Below are positions 41,784 to 49,419 of a DNA stretch of 52,834 bases, piece after piece. Below the pieces are notes generated by a model. That model was not told where the DNA came from. It was given only the letters and a program-made list of their open reading frames with translations, and searched no databases. Source of the DNA: JBDIBB01 sp039812685 (GTDB taxonomy: Bacteria > Acidobacteriota > Vicinamibacteria > Vicinamibacterales > JAFNAJ01); contig JBDIBB010000009.1 of assembly GCA_039812685.1 (NCBI GenBank), positions 1-52,834 of the forward strand. Reading direction: 5' to 3'. Both the position numbers and the translations under genes were made by a program. The number at the start of each line of letters is the position of its first letter. The stretch's first letter is position 1.

Positions 41784-43567
41784 CGCCCGTGGGCCAGCTC
41801 CTGCTGGTGCTCGACGGTCAGCGGGCGCGCGTGCTGCTGTCGATCGTCCTGCTGGCGGTGACCGTGGCGGCAGGCGTCGCCCTCATGGCCACCTCGGCGT
41901 GGCTCATCTCGACCGCCGCGCTGCACCCGTCGATCGCCGTTCTGCAGGTCGCCGTCGTCGGCGTTCGCTTCTTCGGCATCTCGCGCGGCATCTTCCGGTA
42001 TCTCGAGCGCGTGGTGTCGCACGACACCACGTTCCGGCTGCTCGCCCTGCTGCGCGTCCGGATCTATCGCGGCCTGGTGCCGTGGCTGCCAGGCCGGCTG
42101 CCCCAGGCCCGCAGCGGCGACCTGCTCGCGCGCCTCGTGGCCGACGTCGACACCCTGGAGCACGCGTTCCTGCGCGTGGTGGCGCCGGCGTGCGCGGCGC
42201 TCGTGGTGGTGACAGCGGTGGCGGCCACGCTGGCGGCCTTCGGTGCGTCGATTGCCCTGGCGGCCACGGCCGCGCTCGTGCTGGCCGCGACCTTCGCACC
42301 GTGGCTCGGCTGGCGGCTGGGCCGCGTGCCGGGCGAGGCGCTGGTCGCGTGCCGGGCCAGCCTGAGCGCGCGGATCGTCGACCACGTGCAGGGCCTGGCC
42401 GATCTGCTCGCGTTCGGCCGCGCCGGCGACCACGGGCGCGACACGCACGTCGTGGGCGAGGCGCTCGCCAGCGCGCAGGTGCAGGCCGCCCGGGCGTCGG
42501 CCTCTGGAGGGATGACGGTCACGCTGCTGGCCGATCTCGGCGTCCTCGCCGTGCTCGCGTCTGCCATCCCTGCGGTGCGCGCGCAGCACGTCTCAGGGGT
42601 GAACCTCGCCGTCGTCGCGCTGCTCACGCTGGCGGCCTTCGAGGCCGTGGCGGCGCTGCCGGCCGCCGCCCAGGGGATGGCCGCGGCGCGCGCCGCGGCG
42701 GCGCGCGTCTTCTCGATCGACGCGACGCCCGACGCCGGCGCTCTCCCGTGGCACGGCGTGCCGGCGGCCGTCGCGGCCGCCGACGTCGCCAGGCCGGTGG
42801 TGCGTCGCGTGGAGGTGCGTGGGCTCACCTTCGCCTATCCCGGAGAGCGGCACCCCGTCCTCCACGACGTGTCCTTCGAGGTGTCCACCGGCGGATTCAC
42901 GGCCGTCGTCGGGCCCAGCGGATCGGGCAAGTCGACGATCGCCCATCTCCTGATGCGGTTCTGGGATCCGCCGGCAGGAGGCGTGCTGGCCGATGGCTAC
43001 GACATCCTGGCCGGCGATGCCGACGCCTGGCGCCGGCACGTCGCGCTGATGGCGCAGGACGTTCACCTGTTCACCGGCACGCTCGCCGACAACCTGCGGA
43101 TGGCCTGGCCCGATGCGACGGAGGCGGCCGTGCAGGCGGCCGTGCGTGCGGCCGGGCTGGAAGAACTCATTGCGCGGCTGCCCGACGGCGATCGCACCTG
43201 GGTGGGCGAGCAGGGCGCGCGGCTGTCGGGCGGTGAGCGCCAGCGGCTGGCGCTGGCGCGCGCCATCCTGAAGCCGGCGCCGGTGCTCGTGATCGACGAG
43301 GCTACCGCGAGCCTCGACGCCGCGGCCGAGCGGGAGATCCTGCGCGAGATCGATGCGCTGACCGCCGTCCGAGCGGTGCTGCTGATCACGCACAGGACGA
43401 CGGGCCTCGAGCGGGCACGGGAAATCGTCGTGCTCCACACGGGGCGTGTGGTCGAGCGCGGGACCTACGATGCCCTGATGTCGCGCGGCACGTGGTTTCC
43501 GCGCATGGTGGCGCTCGAACGGGATCTTGCCGCCGCTGGCAGCGAGGCAGCCGGCGGGACGCCCTGA
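41780..43567 (+). CDS. cydC: CydC subunit of the CydDC ABC exporter
   Basis: 595 residues, coupled to cydD by ATGA. The N-terminal region shows CydC hallmarks (ATSAWLISTAALHPSIAVL, RFFGISRGIFRYLERVVSHD). The nucleotide-binding domain has Walker A GPSGSGKST (378-386), LSGGERQRLALARA and VLVIDEATASLD. With CydD it forms the heterodimeric thiol (or heme) exporter in the inner membrane. It is followed by an 11-bp stem hairpin and converges on a TonB-receptor gene. No sign of damage. In this context it could support maturation of periplasmic enzymes, but a general respiratory role is more likely. Confidence 0.92.
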   Translation: MTPVGQLLLVLDGQRARVLLSIVLLAVTVAAGVALMATSAWLISTAALHPSIAVLQVAVVGVRFFGISRGIFRYLERVVSHDTTFRLLALLRVRIYRGLVPWLPGRLPQARSGDLLARLVADVDTLEHAFLRVVAPACAALVVVTAVAATLAAFGASIALAATAALVLAATFAPWLGWRLGRVPGEALVACRASLSARIVDHVQGLADLLAFGRAGDHGRDTHVVGEALASAQVQAARASASGGMTVTLLADLGVLAVLASAIPAVRAQHVSGVNLAVVALLTLAAFEAVAALPAAAQGMAAARAAAARVFSIDATPDAGALPWHGVPAAVAAADVARPVVRRVEVRGLTFAYPGERHPVLHDVSFEVSTGGFTAVVGPSGSGKSTIAHLLMRFWDPPAGGVLADGYDILAGDADAWRRHVALMAQDVHLFTGTLADNLRMAWPDATEAAVQAAVRAAGLEELIARLPDGDRTWVGEQGARLSGGERQRLALARAILKPAPVLVIDEATASLDAAAEREILREIDALTAVRAVLLITHRTTGLERAREIVVLHTGRVVERGTYDALMSRGTWFPRMVALERDLAAAGSEAAGGTP

Positions 43568-43638
43568 CGCCCCGCTCTCGGCCGCACCAGTCTGCCGTCT
43601 GCACGCGTGCGCAGCCTGCCGGCGAGGCGCCCGGCCTC

Positions 43639-43667
43639 GGGCCGCGGCTGGCGTGCAGCCGCGGCCC
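43639..43667. terminator. Hairpin between convergent cydC and TonB-receptor genes
   Basis: GGGCCGCGGCT (43639-43649), 7-nt loop, AGCCGCGGCCC (43657-43667): a perfect 11-bp stem. Confidence 0.75.
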
Positions 43668-43684
43668 CTTCCAACGCGACGCGC

Positions 43685-45895
43685 TCAGAAGCGCGTGGCC
43701 ACCGTCAGCGATGCCGATCGGCCGGGCGCGTAGACGGCCCTCGAGTCGGGGCTCACCAGGTAGGCCGCATCCAGCAGGTTTCGCGCGCTGCCGCGGAGTT
43801 CGAGCTGATCGTTGAACCGGAACGTCACCACCGCATCGGCCACCGCGTAGGCGGGGCGCGCCTGCTCGGTCGGGCCCGGGCGATCGTCGGTCGCGAAGAA
43901 GGCGCCGCGGACGTGCGCCGACAGCCGCGACGAGAACTGGTGTCGCAGCAGCAGCGTGAGCGTATCGGGTGCGATGTCGTCGAGCGCGGCGCCGTTGTCC
44001 AGCGCGGTGCCGCGCTGGATGTGCCCGGCGATTTCGAGCGAGGTGGCCGGCGCGAGCTGGGCCTGCGCCTCCACCTCGACGCCGCGGATGCGCGCGCGCC
44101 CGCGGTTGCGGAAGAAGAAGAAGTCGGTGGTGGTCTCGTACCGCTCCACGAGATCGTCGATCCGGTAGTGGAACACGTAAGCCCCGAGCCGGAGCTTCGC
44201 CGACGTGTAGCGAAGGCCGCCATCGAACTGCAGGCTCGTCTCGGGATCGAGGTCCGGGTTGCCGGTGATGAACCCGCGGCCGGTCGGCCCCCGGTAGTAG
44301 CGGTCCGACAGCACCGGATCGCGGAACCCGCGCGCCACCTGCCCCGTGAGGCTGAAGCCGTGCGACAGATCCAGCGTGGCCGAGGCGAAGCCCGAAGCCG
44401 AGCCGTTGGACGTCGACGCGTCGCCGAAGTAGCCGCCGCGATTGCGCGTGGAGACGCGATCGCCGCGCACGCCGCCGGCCAGGATCAGCGTGGACACCGG
44501 CGCCACCTCGATCGTGGCGAACACGCCGGCGTCGGCGCGGCGGGCCCGGTCGACCGACACGTTCTCGGCGCGCGAGGTGAGCGCGCCCGCCGTGGAGTAC
44601 TGCTCGGTGATGTCGAGGGCACGAAGGCCGAAGCGTCCCGACACGTCGCTGCCGACCGTCAGGCGCGCCTGCCCGAACAGCCGCTCGGCGGAGGCGCGCA
44701 CCTGGAAGTCGCGAGCGTCCACGTCGGCCCGTTCGAGCGAACGCCCGCGCGTGGCCGTCGCGAACCGGGCCTGATCGGTCACCACGTGATAGGCGCCCAG
44801 CAGGCCGGTGAGGTCCACGCGCGCGAACCCGCCCACGTTGGTGGCGCCGTAGTTTACCGTGAAGCGGTGCGAGTCCTCCGTCGGGTAGAAGAAGCGGACG
44901 GTCCGCGAATTCGTGCGGGGCCGATCGATGTCGCCGCCGAAGTCGCTCTGCCACGACACCGAGAGCTCCCCGTTCGGCAGCTGGTGCGTCGTGCGGAAGA
45001 GGAAGCCCTTGTCGCGTGCGCTCGAGTTGAACACCTCGCCGCGCGGGCTGTCGTAGTCGTCGAAGTTCCGGTAATGCGCTTCGGCCAGCACGCTGGTGCG
45101 GCGTCCGAGGCTGCCCGAGATGGCCAGCGCCGCCCGTTGTTCCGGCAGCCCGACGCCGAGCGTGGTCGAGGCGCGGACCTCCAACGGGGAGCCCGGCGCC
45201 ACGCGGCGGGTGCGGGCGAGGATCACGCCGCCGAAGGCATCCGACCCGTAGGCGACCGACCCCGGTCCACGCGCGACCTCCACGCCGTCGAGCACGAAGG
45301 GATCGAGGAAGGTGGCGCTGGGCCCCACGCGCCGCTCGGTCGAGACGCGCGCGCCGTCGAGCAGGATGACGGTGCGTCCCCGCGCCAGCCCCCGGATCGC
45401 GGGCACGGCGGCCTGTCCCTCCGACACCTGCGCGATGCCCGCCACGTTCTCCAGCACCTGCGTCAGGTTGGCTGGCATCCGCGTCTGCACCTCGCGGCCC
45501 GACAGCAGCGTGGTCGCGGCGCCGGGCGTGGCCTCGATGTCAGGGGCCGCGCCGGCCATGACGGTGACCAGTTCTTCGACCAGCATCGACACCCGCACCT
45601 CGAGCGGGCCGGCGTCGGGCAGCCGCTCGATGAGGACCGGCTTCGTGTAGCGCTCGCCCGGCAGCACCACCAGGATTTCGAAGGGCGGCGGCGGCGTGGG
45701 CTTCCAGACGAAGCGGCCGTCCGAATCGGTGTAGATGCTGCCGGGACGGCCGGTGATCGCCACCTCGGCGTGGGCGATGGGCTGGCCGGTGCGATCGTCC
45801 ACGACCAGGCCCTCGAACGCGAGCGCCGGCAACACCGCCGCACCGAGCGCGGCGAGCGCAACGAGGACGATGCGGACGGATCGAATCACGTTCAT
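43685..45895 (-). CDS. TonB-dependent receptor of the BtuB/siderophore type with N-terminal regulatory domain
   Basis: 736 residues from the ATG at 45895; a GTG at 45922 would add nine residues before the leader. The signal peptide is about 1-26. A short carboxypeptidase-regulatory-like domain comes first (EGLVVDDRTGQPIAHAEVAI), then a classical plug (MPANLTQVLENVAGIAQVSE, AIRGLARGRTVILLDGARVS, GPGSVAYGSDAFGGVI) and a 22-stranded barrel ending VATRF. It differs from the two Oar-like receptors in length and plug sequence and looks like receptors for vitamin B12, iron chelates or other small metallophores. It converges on cydC. The XRE regulator gene lies 100 bp upstream in the same orientation. 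Confidence 0.92.
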   Translation of the reverse strand: MNVIRSVRIVLVALAALGAAVLPALAFEGLVVDDRTGQPIAHAEVAITGRPGSIYTDSDGRFVWKPTPPPPFEILVVLPGERYTKPVLIERLPDAGPLEVRVSMLVEELVTVMAGAAPDIEATPGAATTLLSGREVQTRMPANLTQVLENVAGIAQVSEGQAAVPAIRGLARGRTVILLDGARVSTERRVGPSATFLDPFVLDGVEVARGPGSVAYGSDAFGGVILARTRRVAPGSPLEVRASTTLGVGLPEQRAALAISGSLGRRTSVLAEAHYRNFDDYDSPRGEVFNSSARDKGFLFRTTHQLPNGELSVSWQSDFGGDIDRPRTNSRTVRFFYPTEDSHRFTVNYGATNVGGFARVDLTGLLGAYHVVTDQARFATATRGRSLERADVDARDFQVRASAERLFGQARLTVGSDVSGRFGLRALDITEQYSTAGALTSRAENVSVDRARRADAGVFATIEVAPVSTLILAGGVRGDRVSTRNRGGYFGDASTSNGSASGFASATLDLSHGFSLTGQVARGFRDPVLSDRYYRGPTGRGFITGNPDLDPETSLQFDGGLRYTSAKLRLGAYVFHYRIDDLVERYETTTDFFFFRNRGRARIRGVEVEAQAQLAPATSLEIAGHIQRGTALDNGAALDDIAPDTLTLLLRHQFSSRLSAHVRGAFFATDDRPGPTEQARPAYAVADAVVTFRFNDQLELRGSARNLLDAAYLVSPDSRAVYAPGRSASLTVATRF

Positions 45896-45995
45896 CTGGA
45901 GCACCCGGCAAGACTCTAGCACGCCAGGGGCTGGGGAAGACAGGCACCCGCGCCGCGCCGAATTCTCCCTTCGCGCGCATCCCGCCGGCCGGCGA

Positions 45996-46829
45996 TCACC
46001 GTGGCAGGTCCGGCAGCGTGAGGATGGCGGGAGCGAGGTAGGTGCGCTTCCACTCGACCGACTGCTCGAACGCCTCGTCCAGCGTGGCGCACTCGCGGGA
46101 TTCCATCACCCGCTCGTCGATGCGCATCTCGACCGCGACGCCGGAGGTGCGGGTGATCAGGACGCACTCGTGCGCCTGATCGGCGTAGTCGTGCGACCAG
46201 AGGCGCGAGCGATGGCCAGGCTCATGCGAGGATGCGGCCAGCGCCAGTTCCCGGAGCCCGGTGGGGGCGGGCTCCCGCGTCGGGGGCGGGGCCGCCGCCG
46301 TCTGGGGCGGCGCCGGTGCGCGTGGCCCGCCCGCGGCCGCTGACGACGTGACGCGGTCGATGACCTCCTGCACGCGCGCCAGGTGCGCGTCGAGCGCGGC
46401 CTCGATCAGCGTCGCCTCGGCCACGTCGTGGTCTTCCGACACGATCCACGCGCGGCACTGGTCCACCGTCGACAGCAGGGCGGCTTCGTCGAGCCGGGCC
46501 TCGAGGTCGGCATCCAGCGCCTGGCGCTGGCGTGCGAAGCGCACCTGCCAGAGCAGCGTGCGCACCCGTCCCATCCGGGCCGCGATGAGCGCCGCGTGGC
46601 GGCGCTGCGGGTGATCGTAGTCGGCGTCCTCACCGGCCAGCAGGTCGTCGATGCGGCAGTGGAGGACGTCGGCGAGCCTCACGAGCACGTGCAGCTCCGG
46701 CAGGCGCGCCGACGGCGCCGCCCAGGCGTCCACCTCGCCGGGCATGGCGCCGAGCCGGCGGCCCGCCTCGCCCAGGGACACGCCGGCGGCACGGCACATT
46801 CGCTGAAGGTTGTCGGCGAACCCCGGCAT
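45996..46829 (-). CDS. XRE-family HTH regulator with unknown C-terminal half
   Basis: 277 residues; the ATG at 46829 follows GGGAGG, and a longer open frame to 47108 is rejected as it runs into the divergent promoter region. Residues 1-65 form an XRE-like HTH (FADNLQRMCRAAGVSLGEAG, then LPELHVLVRLADVLHCRIDD). A helical middle (about 75-165) is followed by an Ala/Pro linker (about 170-200) and a compact C-terminal domain (SHDYADQAHECVLITRTSGV) that I do not recognise. It is the only DNA-binding regulator encoded in the window. It is divergent from the POT transporter gene and upstream of the TonB receptor; either could be its target. I see no evidence that it binds the operator at 13146-13189. 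Confidence 0.75.
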   Translation of the reverse strand: MPGFADNLQRMCRAAGVSLGEAGRRLGAMPGEVDAWAAPSARLPELHVLVRLADVLHCRIDDLLAGEDADYDHPQRRHAALIAARMGRVRTLLWQVRFARQRQALDADLEARLDEAALLSTVDQCRAWIVSEDHDVAEATLIEAALDAHLARVQEVIDRVTSSAAAGGPRAPAPPQTAAAPPPTREPAPTGLRELALAASSHEPGHRSRLWSHDYADQAHECVLITRTSGVAVEMRIDERVMESRECATLDEAFEQSVEWKRTYLAPAILTLPDLPR

Positions 46830-47052
46830 CCGGCCTCCCGCCGCATCACGGACTCGACAATGGGAGGTATCGGTCCATTGCGTCGGGTTCAACAGTCTCC
46901 GGCTGGTGCCCGACCGGCGGCGGGCCCGCGCCGGGCCGCTGCCGGACCCGCGTGGCTTGAAGCCGACCGGCGCGAACTGCCACACTGGCGCCCTGCGGTC
47001 GTGGCCTGGCCGGCACTTGCCGGGCCACGGGCCCGGCCCGAGACCACACACC

Positions 47053-48534
47053 ATGACCGAGCGCACGCCCGTCCGCAGCGGATTCCCGGCCACCTTCTGG
47101 GTGGCCAACGTGATGGAACTGTTCGAGCGTGCGGCCTACTACGGCATGAACTCCGTGCTGGCCGTCTACCTGACGCGCTCGATCCCCGAGGGCGGACTCG
47201 GGTTCTCCGAGGACAGCGTCGGCTTCCTCCAGAGCATCGTCTACGCGGCCACCTACGTGATCCCGATCCTCGGGGGCGCGCTCGCCGACCGCTACGGTTA
47301 CCGGCGGATGCTGATGGTGGCGTTCTCGCTGATGACGGCCGGCTATTTCGCCGCCGGCTACAGTTCCACGTACGCGATGGTGTTCCTGGCGCTGCTCGTG
47401 ATGGGCGTCGGATCCGGCCTGTTCAAGCCCATCATCTCGGGAACCATCGCGCGCACGACCGACGAGACGAACTCGGCCTTCGGCTTCGGCATCTACTACT
47501 GGATGATCAACCTCGGCGCGTTCCTCGCGCCGCTGGTGGTGAGCGTGCTGAAGGGGTTCTCGTGGCAGTACGTGTTCGCCGCCTCCTCGGCCTACACGGG
47601 CCTCATGCTGCTGCCGGCGATCTTCGCGTACCGCGACCCGCCCCGGCCCGCCAGCACCAAGACGCTGGCCGAGGTGCTCTCGGGGGCGGCCGAGGTGCTC
47701 GCCGACAGCCGCTTCATGCTCATGATCGTCGTCTACTCGGGATTCTGGATCCTGTACTTCCAGAATTTCGGGTCGGTGCTGTGGTACCTGCGCGACTTCG
47801 TCGACAACGCCCCGGTGAGCGCGGCGGTCACGTCGTGGCTCGCGGCGCTGGGCCTCGACTGGCGCTTCGAGTTCGATGCCGAGCACGTCACCGTGATCAA
47901 CGCGGGCACCATCATCCTGCTGCAGGTGGTGGTGAGCCGCACCGTGAAGAAGTGGCCGCCGCTGCCGACGATGGTCACCGGCATGGCCGTCGGCGCGATC
48001 GGCTTCACCCTGCTCGCCGTGTCGCAGAACCCGTGGGTGTTCATCGCCGGCATCGCCATCTTCTCGATTGGCGAGATGACGGCGCATCCGAAGTACTACA
48101 GCTTCGTCGGGCTGGTGGCCCCCGCCGACCGCAAGGCCGTCTACATGGGCTACGCGTTCCTCTACGGCGTGATCGGGTCGCTGCTGGGGTCGAGCTTCGG
48201 CGCGTTTCTCTACGCCCGGATGATGAAGCCGGCGATTGCCACCTCGGGCGCCGCGGCGACCGCGCTGCGGTTCTGGGGCCTGTTCGCCGTGCTCGACGTG
48301 ATCGCGGCGCTCGGGTTGATCTGGTTCGCGCGCGCCTTCGGCGAGGACACGCCCGCCACGCGCCAGCGCGCGCGCGCGGTGATGCGCGGCGTCTACGCGC
48401 TCGTGCTGCTGCTCGGCGCGGGGTTCGTCCGCGTGGCGTTCTCGACCGAGCCGACGCAGTACCGCGTGCTGGTCAACGCGCTCATCTTCATCGCCCTGGG
48501 CGTGTTCGGGCTGGCGATGAGCCGGCGGAAGTAG
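47053..48534 (+). CDS. POT/PTR-family proton-coupled peptide transporter
   Basis: 493 residues, about 14 hydrophobic segments. The POT signature is present: ELFERAAYYGMNSVLAVYL (helix 1 ExxERFxYYG-type motif) and FKPIISGTIART in place of the PTR2 signature 2 (FxPxxxG). ALADRYGYRRMLM matches the MFS loop 2-3. POT proteins import di- and tripeptides with protons. The ATG at 47053 lacks a strong SD. The gene is divergent from the XRE regulator across 223 bp in which I found no clear promoter. Peptide import would fit a proteolytic lifestyle (M16 peptidase and CocE-type hydrolase nearby), which is inference. Confidence 0.9.
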   Translation: MTERTPVRSGFPATFWVANVMELFERAAYYGMNSVLAVYLTRSIPEGGLGFSEDSVGFLQSIVYAATYVIPILGGALADRYGYRRMLMVAFSLMTAGYFAAGYSSTYAMVFLALLVMGVGSGLFKPIISGTIARTTDETNSAFGFGIYYWMINLGAFLAPLVVSVLKGFSWQYVFAASSAYTGLMLLPAIFAYRDPPRPASTKTLAEVLSGAAEVLADSRFMLMIVVYSGFWILYFQNFGSVLWYLRDFVDNAPVSAAVTSWLAALGLDWRFEFDAEHVTVINAGTIILLQVVVSRTVKKWPPLPTMVTGMAVGAIGFTLLAVSQNPWVFIAGIAIFSIGEMTAHPKYYSFVGLVAPADRKAVYMGYAFLYGVIGSLLGSSFGAFLYARMMKPAIATSGAAATALRFWGLFAVLDVIAALGLIWFARAFGEDTPATRQRARAVMRGVYALVLLLGAGFVRVAFSTEPTQYRVLVNALIFIALGVFGLAMSRRK

Positions 48535-48633
48535 GCCGGAACGGCCTCCGGGGCACGCGGATCCTGGCGCGCGGACCACGGTGGATCGCCGCAACCGGAA
48601 CGGGCCCGGCACACGGGCCTGGATGGGGGGCGC

Positions 48634-49419
48634 ATGAAGGGAAGCCGCATCGTTGGAACGATCCTGCTGGTAAGCGTCCTGCTCATCCCGGCCGTCGCCG
48701 GCGCCGCCGGCTGCGACGAGAGCCACGGGGGCCTCACGCGCGGGCCGCGGAACGTGAAGCGGCTGGCGCTGGTCTTCACCGGTGACACCTTCGCCGAGAG
48801 CGCCGACAGCATTCTCGACACGCTGGCCGCCCGCCGCGCGCCGGCTGCGTTCTACCTCACCGGCAACTTCCTGCGCACGGCCGGGTTCGCCCCGCTGGTC
48901 CGGCGGATGGTGGCCGACGGGCACCGCGTCGGCCCGCACTCGGACCGGCACCTGCTCTACGCCGACTGGCAGCAGCGGGATCGCACGCTCGTGACCGAGG
49001 CGGCGTTTCGCCGCGACCTCGAGGACAACCTCCGCGAGCTCGAGCGGTTCGGCGTCCGGCGCGAGGCCGTGCGCTACTGGGTGCCTGCGTACGAGTGGTA
49101 CAACCGCGAGGTGGCCGGCTGGAGCGCCGCGATGGGCGTGCGCGTGTTCACCCTCACGCCCGGCACGCGCGCCGCCGCCGACTACACGGGCGAGGCCGAT
49201 GCCAACTTCGTCGCGTCGGAGGCGATCGTCGCCAGCATCCTGGATCGTGAGCAGAGCGACGCGGACGGCCTCAACGGGTGGGTGCTGCTGATGCACGCCG
49301 GCGCGGGGCCCGGCCGGCGCGACAAGCTCGCCGATCGCCTCGGCGCGCTGCTGGACGAGATCGCCCGGCGCGGGTACACGTTCGCTCGCGTGGACGACAT
49401 GCTGGAGGGCTGCCGGTGA
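48634..49419 (+). CDS. Exported NodB-like polysaccharide deacetylase with variant motif 1
   Basis: 261 residues; a G6 SD precedes the ATG at 48634. The leader ends near AGAAG-C27, so it could be a lipoprotein. The NodB (CE4) fold is visible: the metal motif HSDRH (His102, His106) and LVFTGDTF with Asp51. Motif 1 normally reads TFDDG; here the catalytic-base Asp position is changed to Gly or Thr while one Asp remains. Late motifs are WVPAYEWYN and VLLMHAG. It may deacetylate an N-acetylated glycan, with activity uncertain because of motif 1. Its stop overlaps the start of the GH42-like gene (GTGA), so deacetylase and glycosidase are made together. Confidence 0.82.
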   Translation: MKGSRIVGTILLVSVLLIPAVAGAAGCDESHGGLTRGPRNVKRLALVFTGDTFAESADSILDTLAARRAPAAFYLTGNFLRTAGFAPLVRRMVADGHRVGPHSDRHLLYADWQQRDRTLVTEAAFRRDLEDNLRELERFGVRREAVRYWVPAYEWYNREVAGWSAAMGVRVFTLTPGTRAAADYTGEADANFVASEAIVASILDREQSDADGLNGWVLLMHAGAGPGRRDKLADRLGALLDEIARRGYTFARVDDMLEGCR

